This document shows, piece by piece, positions 7,473 through 13,720 of a stretch of DNA of 16,806 nucleotides (its first letter is position 1; every line of letters begins with the position of its first letter). The stretch lies in contig PXSV01000173.1 in NCBI GenBank assembly GCA_003022685.1, forward strand, positions 1 through 16,806, read 5' to 3'. The DNA comes from Halobacteriales archaeon SW_9_67_24. GTDB lineage: Archaea > Halobacteriota > Halobacteria > Halobacteriales > Halococcaceae. Made by a program: the position numbers and the translations under genes. The notes beneath the pieces are model-generated. The model was not told the origin of the DNA and made no database searches. It saw only the letters and a list, made by a program, of their open reading frames with translations.

Positions 7473-9319
7473 TTAGCTGCGCTCGCCGATGCGCACGCCG
7501 TCCTTCGCCTGCCGGCTACCGCCCATGCCGCCGTGCATCTCGATGTCGACCCAGTCGTACCAGAACCGCTCGCCGAGGCTGTGATAGATCGGCAGGAAGC
7601 CGACGTCCTCCCAGTTGGCCTCCTCGATCGCGATGTACGCCTCGTTGCGGGCCGTCTGGGCCTGGTCGGTCGGGGCCTGGTTGTCCTCGACTTTGGCGTA
7701 CGCCTCTTCGGCCTGCTGGGCCGCCGACCCGTTCTCCTCGGTCCAGTTGATGTAGGAGGTGGGTGCCGGGTCGCTGGTCAGGGTCTGGGGCGGGTTGAGC
7801 AGCTGGAGGAAGTTGTCGGGCGCGGGCCAGTCCGCGATCCACCCGAGCGTGTAGGCGTCGAGGTTCCCGTTCCGACCACGGGTGAGCAGGGTCGAGAAGT
7901 CGGCCTGCTGGATCTCCATTTTGATGTGGGCGGCCGAGAGCTGATCGCGGAACAGCTTCGCCATCTCCAGCCACGTCGGCGACTGGTACTGCGTCCACTG
8001 GACCGTGAACTGGTTGTCCGGACCGTAGCCGGCCTCCTCCATGACCTGTTTCGCCTGCGGGACCTGCGTCTGGTTGTACCCGTACGGCCAGTTCTGTTCG
8101 GCGTGCTGGGTGTAGGCGTTCGCGCCGTCGGGGTAGATCGACGGCGGCGTGAAGTGATACGACGCCTTGCCGCGACCCTTGAACACCGACTGGACCAGCT
8201 GTTCCTGGTTCGCCACGTACGCGAACGCCTGCCGGACGGGCTTCGGAATCGTGTCCATGTTGAACCCGACGTAAAAGGAGGAGATCTCGGGCACGCTGGC
8301 GTACTGGGCCGTCTCGTCGTTACGCACAGGTCGGAGCTCTTCTCCATCGAGTAGTTGTACTGTGCGTTCGGCGAGGAGATGATCTGCCAGTGGATGCCCG
8401 CGATCGAGGCCTCCCCGCCGTAGTACTCGGCGAAGCGGCTGACCTCGGCCTCGGTGCCGGACTCCCATAGCTCGAACTCGAACGGGCCGGCCCCGATCGG
8501 GTTGCTCGTGGCGAACTCCTCGTACTCCATCTCGCCGTCCGCGCTCTCGATGTCGCCCACGATCCCCTCGGGGATCGCCGCGAAGGAGGTGTACGCGAGC
8601 ATTTCGAGCGACGCGTGGAACGGCGCGTCGAGCGTGACCTCGAGGGTCGTCTCGTCAGCGGCGTTGAGCGCGAGCGAGCCCGGCTTGTACTCCGGTTCGG
8701 CGTCCCCGCTCGGCTCGGTCATCTCGCTTTGAACCCCGAGCGAGTCGAGGATGAAGTACGTCCGCCGGGAGTTCGAGGACTGGGCGAGGCGCTCGAACGA
8801 GTAGACGAAGTCCTGGGCGGTGACCGAATCGCCGTTGTGGAAGGTCGCGTCCGGGTTGATGTTGAACGTGTACGTCGTCTGGTCGTCCGAGAGCTCGTAC
8901 CCCTCCGCGAGCTGTGTCTCGACGGTCGGGTTCCCGTTCGGGTAGTTCATCAACGCGTCGTAGATCTGCTGGACGACCCGACCGCTCGCGGTGTCGGTCG
9001 ACGCGATCGGGTCGAGCGTCGTCATCGTGGAGTTGATGAGCTGGAGCGTGGCCTCGGAGTCGGCCTCCATCTCCCCTTGGGTCTCCTCGCCCTCGGTGCC
9101 GTCGCCAGCAGTCTCCGTTTCGTCACCGGCGGTCGTCTCCATTCCGTCGTCCATGCTGGTGGTATCGTCGGCACCGTCGCCACCGCCGGCGGTACCGGTG
9201 TCGGTTCCGTCGCCGTCACCGTCTCCGCCACCGGAACAGCCGGCGAGCGCGACACCCGCTGCCACGCCGCCCGTTGCTTGTAGAAAACGACGCCGAGTCT
9301 GTTTGTTATCGTCGTTCAT
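7473..9319 (-). pseudogene. Peptide-type ABC transporter substrate-binding lipoprotein, broken by internal loss and frameshift
   Basis: Family 5 extracellular solute-binding protein, meant to deliver the substrate to the permeases. The start ATG 9319 gives MNDDNKQTRRRFLQATGG: a Tat signal (R9-R11, F12, L13) and lipobox L25-A-G-C28. A Gly/Asp/Thr-rich linker follows (29-80), then the binding domain (for example DPIASTDTASGRVVQQIYDA, FHNGDSVTAQDFVYSFERLA). The frame holds to C332 (8332-8324). After that the homologous sequence continues in another frame with RNDETAQYASVPEISSFYVG from 8324 to the stop at 7473, about 283 residues. The span is 1847 bases, not a multiple of three, and family members have extra residues between these two parts. 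A net loss of 3n+1 bases is therefore inferred. If real, the importer has no intact binding protein in this locus; an assembly error is equally possible. Confidence 0.85.
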
Positions 9320-9346
9320 CCCAGTTGTCGACTTCCGCCGTGTACC

Positions 9347-9352
9347 CATAAG
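9347..9352 (-). promoter_or_regulatory. Possible TATA box of the binding-protein gene
   Basis: CTTATG, in the complement context AAAACTTATGG, is centred about 30 bases before ATG 9319. This fits a leaderless or nearly leaderless message and favours ATG 9319 over the in-frame ATG at 9349. Confidence 0.4.
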
Positions 9353-9631
9353 TTTTGTGTTGTAGTGCACTGGCGACCGCACGGACCGGTCCCCGAGACC
9401 TCGTACACGACGCCGTGACGGTCCCGAGAACGCGACCGTCCGGCGTGGGCCTCGCCGCCGATCGGTGTCGAGGTCCGGGACTCGACCAGTGGTTTCACCG
9501 AAACCGGGAATTTCGTCCCGTTCGGCACCGAGAGACGAGCGACGAAGCCGGACGGGCGAACGGAATCGGCGAGCACTGCGAACGGGCGGGGCCGACGGGG
9601 AAACCGTGACCGACGCCGTCGGTTCGACGCG

Positions 9632-9639
9632 CTTATAAG
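9632..9639 (+). promoter_or_regulatory. TATA box of the 56-aa protein gene
   Basis: CTTATAAG is a near-consensus haloarchaeal TATA element centred about 27 bases before ATG 9663. It decides the start of that gene: the in-frame ATG at 9648 would lie upstream of the expected transcription start. Confidence 0.7.
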
Positions 9640-9662
9640 CCGGTGGTATGTACTCACATAGT

Positions 9663-9833
9663 ATGACGCCGGATGCGACAACCGCGGCGGCACCCGTCGC
9701 GGCCGACGACGTCATGGCCTCGGTCGACGATGACGGCTGCGTGGAGCGGTTCGTCATCGCCGACATCTCCCGCGACGACGCGTGGCTCTCGATGGCGCTC
9801 GACGGGGCAGCGTCGCTTCCGGCGTGGCGATAG
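9663..9833 (+). CDS. Small conserved-type haloarchaeal protein (56 aa)
   Basis: Function unknown. The N-terminal third is Ala/Thr/Pro-rich. The rest (DDVMASVDDDGCVERFVIAD, then ISRDDAWLSM and SLPAWR) is compact and strongly acidic, with no membrane segment. It resembles a widespread family of very small haloarchaeal proteins; from memory possibly DUF7556, unchecked. The start at ATG 9663 is chosen over 9648 because of the TATA box placement. It is monocistronic and convergent with the 2H phosphoesterase gene, 41 bases away. Confidence 0.78.
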   Translation: MTPDATTAAAPVAADDVMASVDDDGCVERFVIADISRDDAWLSMALDGAASLPAWR

Positions 9834-9874
9834 ACTTCTCGCGGTTTTCGAACGGGCCCGCGACCGCTCGCGAG

Positions 9875-10384
9875 CTACGATGGGCGCGGTAACGAGAGGG
9901 ACGCGACGCGCTCGCCGTGCCGTCCGTCGCGGAGCACGAGTTCCGAGACGGTCCACTCGGTCGGTTCGAACTCGACGCTCGCGAGTTCGTGAGCACGCTC
10001 CACGGGGCCACCACGGGCGAGGGTCACGTGGGGAACGTAGTCGTCACCTTCGAGATCGGGGATCGGGTCGAAGGCCGCGACGAGTCGCCGATGGAGGTCG
10101 TGGAGGCCAGGGCTCTCGATCGCGACGTACACTACCGGGCCGGGGCCACGAACCGGCTCTGCGAACCAGTCGATCCCCGCCGTGCGTGCCTCGATGGCGG
10201 GTGCGCCGGCGAGCGCGCGACGGACCCGCTCGAACAGCCGGTTCGGATCGGCATCGGCTGTTTCGAAGCGCTTGCAGACGAGGGTGTGGCGCTCACGGAC
10301 CCGATCGAACCCGACGAGGTGGGGGTGGAGGGTAGCGGCGAGGCGCTCGATCCCGCCGGGAACCGGGACGTCGAGGCTGTACAC
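9875..10384 (-). CDS. 2H phosphoesterase superfamily protein (2'-5' RNA ligase/ThpR-like)
   Basis: Members of this superfamily hydrolyse or form 2'-5' or cyclic phosphate linkages using two H-x-[ST]-x motifs. The second motif is clear, HVTL at 119-122 in YVPHVTLARG. The first is H33-T34-L35-V36 in RERHTLVCKRF, where Thr sits one place early. Length is about 169 aa, close to the usual 180. The frame is open upstream to TTG 10456, but homologous-looking sequence begins at YSLDVPVPG, so GTG 10384 is preferred; GTG 10390 and 10399 are alternatives. If the divergent TATA element at 10477-10483 is used, the message has a leader of about 70 bases. It is divergent from the arginine genes. The actual substrate is unknown. 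Confidence 0.8.
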   Translation of the reverse strand: MYSLDVPVPGGIERLAATLHPHLVGFDRVRERHTLVCKRFETADADPNRLFERVRRALAGAPAIEARTAGIDWFAEPVRGPGPVVYVAIESPGLHDLHRRLVAAFDPIPDLEGDDYVPHVTLARGGPVERAHELASVEFEPTEWTVSELVLRDGRHGERVASLSLPRPS

Positions 10385-10472
10385 GACCACACTCGGCACG
10401 CCGACGGGATGACGGTGACGGTCACGTGGGGTGCTCGCACGAGCGGAGTGGTGCAATCGTTGCCGTCCCGGA

Positions 10473-10487
10473 AGGGTTTAATACCCT
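10473..10487. promoter_or_regulatory. Inverted repeat containing the TATA box of the arginine leader
   Basis: AGGGT-TTAAT-ACCCT is a perfect 5-base inverted repeat around an AT core. On the plus strand, TTTAATA (10477-10483) is centred about 29 bases before ATG 10509 and has the purine-rich upstream sequence GAAGGG expected of a BRE. On the minus strand, TATTAAA could serve the 2H phosphoesterase gene. The symmetry could also make it an operator for a dimeric repressor, which is inference. Confidence 0.6.
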
Positions 10488-10508
10488 CGCCGTCCCAGCA
10501 GCGGGTAG

Positions 10509-10586
10509 ATGACGATGACCCGTCGCACCGGCTCGCTCCGCACTGGTGGGCCGCTTCCGCTTCGACCGCGACGACCGGGCCGTTAG
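10509..10586 (+). CDS. Putative arginine-rich leader peptide upstream of argG (25 aa)
   Basis: Begins MTMTRRTGSLRTGG and ends PLPLRPRRPGR. Seven of 25 residues are Arg, at positions 5, 6, 11, 19, 21, 22 and 25; four fall in the last seven codons, three of them CGA. ATG 10509 is exactly where a leaderless message from the TATA box at 10477-10483 would start. The TAG stop (10584-10586) overlaps the loop and first 3'-arm base of a 6-bp hairpin. It lies about 100 bases before argG, which makes arginine, so ribosome stalling at Arg codons could sense charged tRNA-Arg. High-GC DNA gives Arg-rich peptides by chance, so coding status is not proven. I know of no established archaeal leader-peptide attenuator. 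Confidence 0.45.
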   Translation: MTMTRRTGSLRTGGPLPLRPRRPGR

Positions 10587-10591
10587 GCCCG
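10576..10591 (+). promoter_or_regulatory. Hairpin at the end of the arginine-rich leader frame (candidate attenuator)
   Basis: CGGGCC-GTTA-GGCCCG is a perfect 6-bp, GC-only stem with a four-base loop, and the leader stop codon begins in that loop. GGGCC at 10548-10552 is identical to part of the 5' arm, so it can pair with the 3' arm (10586-10590) instead, giving mutually exclusive folds. No long U-run follows (CACAACCCCATTTC), so it does not look like a standard intrinsic terminator. Control could instead act by pausing or at argG translation. Confidence 0.45.
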
Positions 10592-10629
10592 CACAACCCC
10601 ATTTCTCCGACCCGTTTCGCTCCTCAGCC

Positions 10630-10654
10630 GCCCACCCGACGGGTTCCGCTGGGC
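10630..10654 (+). promoter_or_regulatory. Second hairpin just before argG, followed by AATTT
   Basis: GCCCA (10630-10634) pairs with TGGGC (10650-10654) around a 15-base loop, followed at once by GAATTTC. Within the loop CGGGT (10640-10644) can also pair with ACCCG at 10610-10614, another competing fold. GAATTTC is alternatively a weak TATA element centred about 28 bases before ATG 10686, which would give argG a leaderless internal promoter. Both readings are tentative. Confidence 0.3.
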
Positions 10655-10685
10655 GAATTTCACTGCCACGCCGAACACCAATATC

Positions 10686-12014
10686 ATGACACCCCCAACC
10701 GATTCCGCACCCTCAACCGACTCCACGCCGCAATCCACCGATCGCGTCGCGCTCGCCTTCTCCGGCGGGCTCGATACCACCGTCTGCGTCCCGCTCCTGA
10801 AAGAGGAGTACGGCTTCGACGAGGTCATCGGCGTCACCGTCGACGTCGGCCAGCCGGACGCCGAGTTCGCCGAAGCCGAGGAAACAGCAACCGCGCTCGG
10901 CCTCGACCATCACGTGGTCGACGCGCGCGAGGCGTTCGCCGAGACCTGTCTCGATTCGGTTCGCGCGAACGCCACCTATCAGGGCTATCCCCTCGGCACG
11001 GCGCTCGCGCGGCCCGTGATCGCCCAGTCGATTCTCGACGTCGCGCTCGCTCAAAACTGTGCGGCGCTCGCCCACGGCTGCACCGGCAAGGGCAACGACC
11101 AGCTCCGCTTCGAGACCGTCTGGCGCAGCTCCGACCTCGACGTGATCGCGCCCGTCCGCGAACTCGGGCTGACCCGCGAGTTCGAGCAGGAGTACGCCGC
11201 CGAACGCGACTTGCCCATCGAGGGCGGCGACGGCGGCGCGTGGAGCATCGACACCAATCTCTGGAGTCGCTCGGTCGAGGGCAACGAACTCGAAGAGCCG
11301 AGCTACGTGCCGCCCGAGGACATCTACGACTGGACCCAACCGCCCAGCGAGGGCAGCGAGCTCCTCGAAATCGAGTTCGAAGAGGGCTACCCGGTCGCGC
11401 TCGATGGAACATCGATGGAGCCGATCGCGCTCATCAAGCAGCTCAACGAGGTCGCGGGCGCACACGGCGTCGGGCGAACGGATGTAATGGAGGATCGGAT
11501 GCTCGGGCTCAAGGTTCGCGAGAACTACGAACATCCCGCGGCCACCGTGCTGCTGGGTGCCCACGAGGCGCTCGAATCGCTCGTGCTCACCAAAGAAGAG
11601 CGGAGTTTCAAAACGCAGATCGACCACGAGTGGGCCAAAAAGGCCTACGAGGGGCTGCTCGCCGCGCCCCTGGTCGACGCGCTCGATGGGTTCATCGCGT
11701 CGACCCAGAAGCGCGTCACCGGCACTGTCACCGTGAAACTGGAGGGGGGCCGGGCGCGCCCGGTCGGTCGGGAAAGCCCCTATGGCGTGTACTCGGCGTC
11801 GGCGGCCTCGTTCAACACCGCGGCCGTCGACGACGGGATCGAGCAGGCCGACGCCACGGGCGTCGCGAAGTACCACGGGTTCCAGTCGCGCCTCGCGAAA
11901 AGCGTCATCGACGACGCGAACGCGACGGCGGAGGCGGTCGCCGACGGCGGAACGGACGGAAGCGAGGGGAGCGAACCCAGGGCCGAGAACACGACGAACG
12001 GGAGCGAGAAGTGA
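10686..12014 (+). CDS. argG: Argininosuccinate synthase
   Basis: Condenses citrulline and aspartate with ATP to argininosuccinate, the seventh step of arginine synthesis, in the cytoplasm. The N-type ATP pyrophosphatase loop is AFSGGLDTT (24-32). Other family blocks are ALAHGCTGKGNDQLRFE (127-143) and GGAWSIDTNLWSRSVEG (183-199). The substrate-binding part follows, with GTSMEPIALIKQLNEVAG, GVGRTDVMEDRMLGLKVREN and YGVYSASAASFNT. Length is 442 aa against a usual 400: there is a Ser/Thr-rich N-terminal tail of about 18 residues and an acidic C-terminal tail of about 30, as is common in halophiles. Start ATG 10686 has no Shine-Dalgarno. The stop is one base before argH, so the two genes form one unit. 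The upstream region carries a candidate arginine leader. Confidence 0.97.
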   Translation: MTPPTDSAPSTDSTPQSTDRVALAFSGGLDTTVCVPLLKEEYGFDEVIGVTVDVGQPDAEFAEAEETATALGLDHHVVDAREAFAETCLDSVRANATYQGYPLGTALARPVIAQSILDVALAQNCAALAHGCTGKGNDQLRFETVWRSSDLDVIAPVRELGLTREFEQEYAAERDLPIEGGDGGAWSIDTNLWSRSVEGNELEEPSYVPPEDIYDWTQPPSEGSELLEIEFEEGYPVALDGTSMEPIALIKQLNEVAGAHGVGRTDVMEDRMLGLKVRENYEHPAATVLLGAHEALESLVLTKEERSFKTQIDHEWAKKAYEGLLAAPLVDALDGFIASTQKRVTGTVTVKLEGGRARPVGRESPYGVYSASAASFNTAAVDDGIEQADATGVAKYHGFQSRLAKSVIDDANATAEAVADGGTDGSEGSEPRAENTTNGSEK

Positions 12015-12015
12015 G

Positions 12016-13401
12016 ATGAGTGGAGAGGACGGCGACGTGGTCCGCCGCGACCGGTTCAGCGGCGGCCCCGCCCGCGCGTTCCTCTCCTCGATGGACCACG
12101 ACGAGCGCCTCTTCGACGCTGATCTCGCGGTCGACCGCGCACACGTAGTGATGCTCGCCGAACAGGGGATCGTCGACGAGGGAAGTGCCGGCGCGATCCT
12201 CGACGCACTCATCGATGTCGAAGCGACGGACTATGACGCGCTCGACGGCGAGGACGTCCACGCCGCGATCGAGACCGCGGTGATCGAGCGCGTCGGCGAG
12301 TCCGGCGGTCGGATGCACACCGCCAGGAGCCGGAACGACGAGGTGGCGACGTGTATTCGATACCGGCTGCGTGAGGAGTTGCTCGACGCGATCGATGCGA
12401 CGCTCGTGCTCCGCGAGGCGCTCGTCGAGGCGGCACGCGAGCACGTCGAAACCGTCATGGCCGGCTACACGCATCGCCAGGCCGCCCAGCCCACCACCGT
12501 CGCGCACTTCCTGTGCTCGTATGCGCGGGCGCTCGAACGTGACACCGATCGGTTGCTCGCGGCGTACGACCGGACCGACCGCTCGCCGCTCGGCGCGGCG
12601 GCCTTCGCGGGCACGCCGTTCGATGTCGACCGCGAGCGTACCGCCGACCTCTTGGGATTCGACTCCGTCCTCCGAAATTCGATGGACGCGGTCTCGACCC
12701 GGGATTTCATGATCGAGACGGCAAGCGCGCTGTCGACGCTCTCGGTTTCGCTCTCGGGCCTCGCGACCGACCTGATCGAGTTCGCGGCCGACGAGTACGT
12801 CGAAATCGACGACGACTACGCCTCGACCTCCTCGATCATGCCCCAGAAGAAGAATCCCGACACGCTCGAACTCGTCCGGGCGGCAAGCGGGAGCGCGAAC
12901 GCGGGGCTGAACGGTCTCCTAACGACGCTGAAGGGGCTGCCCCGCGCGTACAACCGAGATCTCCAGGAAGCGACACCTCACGTCTGGACCGCCGTCGATG
13001 CGGTCACGCCCGCGACGGAGGTGGCCGCGGGCGCGGTCGCGACGGCGGCGTGGAACGAGGACGCGCTCGCCGCGGCGGCGGGCGAGGGGTTTGCGACCGC
13101 GACCGGCGTCGCCGACCTGCTCGCGGCGAACGGCGTGCCGTTCCGGACGGCTCACGCGATACTCGCCCGTCCGGCGCAACGCGCCGCAGACGGGACGAGC
13201 GGTGAAACCGCGGGTCTCGATCCCGCGGCGAGCGTGGCGAGTCGTAACTCAGTCGGGGGTCCGGCCCCCGAGGCGGTCGCGGCGGCGCTCGACGAGGCAG
13301 GAGCGGGGATCGAGACCGACGAGGAGCGTCGCGACGAGCGGCGTGATCGACTCGACGCCGCGGCCGCGGCGCTCGAACGGGAGGTGGGTCGGTATCGTTG
13401 A
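12016..13401 (+). CDS. argH: Argininosuccinate lyase
   Basis: Splits argininosuccinate into arginine and fumarate; homotetramer of the fumarase/aspartase superfamily. The signature SSIMPQKKNP (about 272-281) carries the catalytic Ser. GYTHRQAAQPTT (150-161) carries the catalytic His. HTARSRNDEVAT (101-112) is the substrate loop, with Ala where many bacterial enzymes have Gly. The C-terminal domain keeps DLLAANGVPFRTAHAIL. The last 60 residues are charged and variable. Length is 461 aa, usual for the family. The ATG at 12016, one base after the argG stop, gives the correct family N terminus (DRFSGGPARAFLSSM). The frame is open further upstream, but that overlaps argG and is not coding. Confidence 0.97.
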   Translation: MSGEDGDVVRRDRFSGGPARAFLSSMDHDERLFDADLAVDRAHVVMLAEQGIVDEGSAGAILDALIDVEATDYDALDGEDVHAAIETAVIERVGESGGRMHTARSRNDEVATCIRYRLREELLDAIDATLVLREALVEAAREHVETVMAGYTHRQAAQPTTVAHFLCSYARALERDTDRLLAAYDRTDRSPLGAAAFAGTPFDVDRERTADLLGFDSVLRNSMDAVSTRDFMIETASALSTLSVSLSGLATDLIEFAADEYVEIDDDYASTSSIMPQKKNPDTLELVRAASGSANAGLNGLLTTLKGLPRAYNRDLQEATPHVWTAVDAVTPATEVAAGAVATAAWNEDALAAAAGEGFATATGVADLLAANGVPFRTAHAILARPAQRAADGTSGETAGLDPAASVASRNSVGGPAPEAVAAALDEAGAGIETDEERRDERRDRLDAAAAALEREVGRYR

Positions 13402-13463
13402 GCGACCGCCCCCGCGAGGGGGACGAATTCATCTCGTCGGCGACGACGAAACGCGCGGACTGC

Positions 13464-13497
13464 CCGAATTCGGCACGGAGAGACCACAGCACTTTTT
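13464..13497 (+). terminator. Possible archaeal terminator after argGH
   Basis: TTTTT at 13493-13497 on the coding strand is the only T-run after argH. Archaeal RNA polymerase can stop at such runs without a strong hairpin. The palindrome CCGAATTCGG lies 20 bases before it. Five Ts is short, so partial read-through into lysW is likely. Confidence 0.4.
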
Positions 13498-13518
13498 GTA
13501 AGCCATCGAACAAGTTCG

Positions 13519-13529
13519 AAGGGTTTAAG
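13519..13529 (+). promoter_or_regulatory. lysW operon promoter (BRE plus TATA)
   Basis: GAAGGGTTTAA contains a purine-rich BRE and TTTAA centred about 27 bases before ATG 13554, fitting a leaderless lysW message. The same 11 bases occur at 10471-10481 before the arginine leader. Confidence 0.65.
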
Positions 13530-13553
13530 CTGATACGCGGGTGAGGGAGACAC

Positions 13554-13718
13554 ATGGCGAACTGCCCCGAATGCGGGGGCGAGGTGTCCCTGCACGACGA
13601 CGCGGAGGTCGGCGAGATCATCGACTGTGGCACCTGCGGAGCCGAACTCGAAGTCATCGACGTCGATCCACCGGTCCTCGAGACGGCCCCCGAGCTCGAA
13701 GAGGACTGGGGGGAGTAA
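13554..13718 (+). CDS. lysW: LysW amino-group carrier protein
   Basis: Small carrier whose C-terminal glutamate is joined to the amino group of glutamate, protecting it while the side chain is converted to ornithine. The protein has 54 residues. Zinc ligands are C4 and C7 (CPEC) and C25 and C28 (CGTC). The C terminus is EDWGE, the conserved attachment motif ending in Glu54. The body is strongly acidic, giving a surface for binding the basic clefts of the pathway enzymes. First gene of lysW-argX-argC-argB-argD; argX begins two bases after its stop. A GGGAG at 13545-13549 could act as a ribosome site if transcription starts further upstream than the TATA box suggests. Confidence 0.96.
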   Translation: MANCPECGGEVSLHDDAEVGEIIDCGTCGAELEVIDVDPPVLETAPELEEDWGE

Positions 13719-13720
13719 GA

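Larger units (their letters stand above)
9320..9662. other. Divergent intergenic region without a credible gene
   Basis: The 343 bases separate the transporter locus (left) from the 56-aa protein gene (right) and carry both promoters. Readings across it give only low-complexity Arg/Gly/Pro-rich peptides typical of non-coding high-GC DNA. Two palindromes lie upstream of the binding-protein start: AGTGCACT (9365-9372) and GGACCGGTCC (9384-9393). A small hairpin CGGGA/TCCCG is at 9505-9520. I see no tRNA or other RNA gene. Confidence 0.6.
13402..13553 (+). other. argH-lysW intergenic region
   Basis: The 152 bases hold, in order: a CCCCC-GCGA-GGGGG hairpin (13409-13422, GNRA-type loop), a GACGA/TCGTC pair (13422-13438), the palindrome CCGAATTCGG (13464-13473), a T5 run and the lysW promoter. 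No gene is apparent. The layout suggests that the argGH message ends here and a new one starts. Confidence 0.55.

Noticed and set aside
8323..8332. Programmed frameshift in the binding-protein gene
   Set aside because: No slippery heptamer is present, and residues appear to be missing at the junction, which a frameshift alone would not cause.
9355..9609. 84-codon open frame in the divergent intergenic region, plus strand
   Set aside because: Low-complexity composition, no promoter at the right spacing, and it covers the promoter of the divergent transporter locus. High GC leaves such frames open by chance.
9838..9874. CTCGCG/CGCGAG pair between the convergent genes as a bidirectional terminator
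   Set aside because: Six base pairs around a 25-base loop is weak; only a TTTT at 9845-9848 supports termination, so it is not listed as a feature.
10509..10586. Leader region as a tRNA-like or riboswitch RNA
   Set aside because: No cloverleaf, T-loop or known aptamer core could be traced; the coding-plus-hairpin reading explains more of the sequence.
9917..12019. 700-codon plus-strand open frame covering the 2H phosphoesterase and argG
   Set aside because: It is antisense to the first and out of frame with argG, and its second half is an Arg-rich shadow of argG.
13409..13422. CCCCC-GCGA-GGGGG hairpin as an intrinsic terminator of argH
   Set aside because: It is followed by ACGAATTC rather than a T-run; the T5 run 70 bases later is a better candidate.
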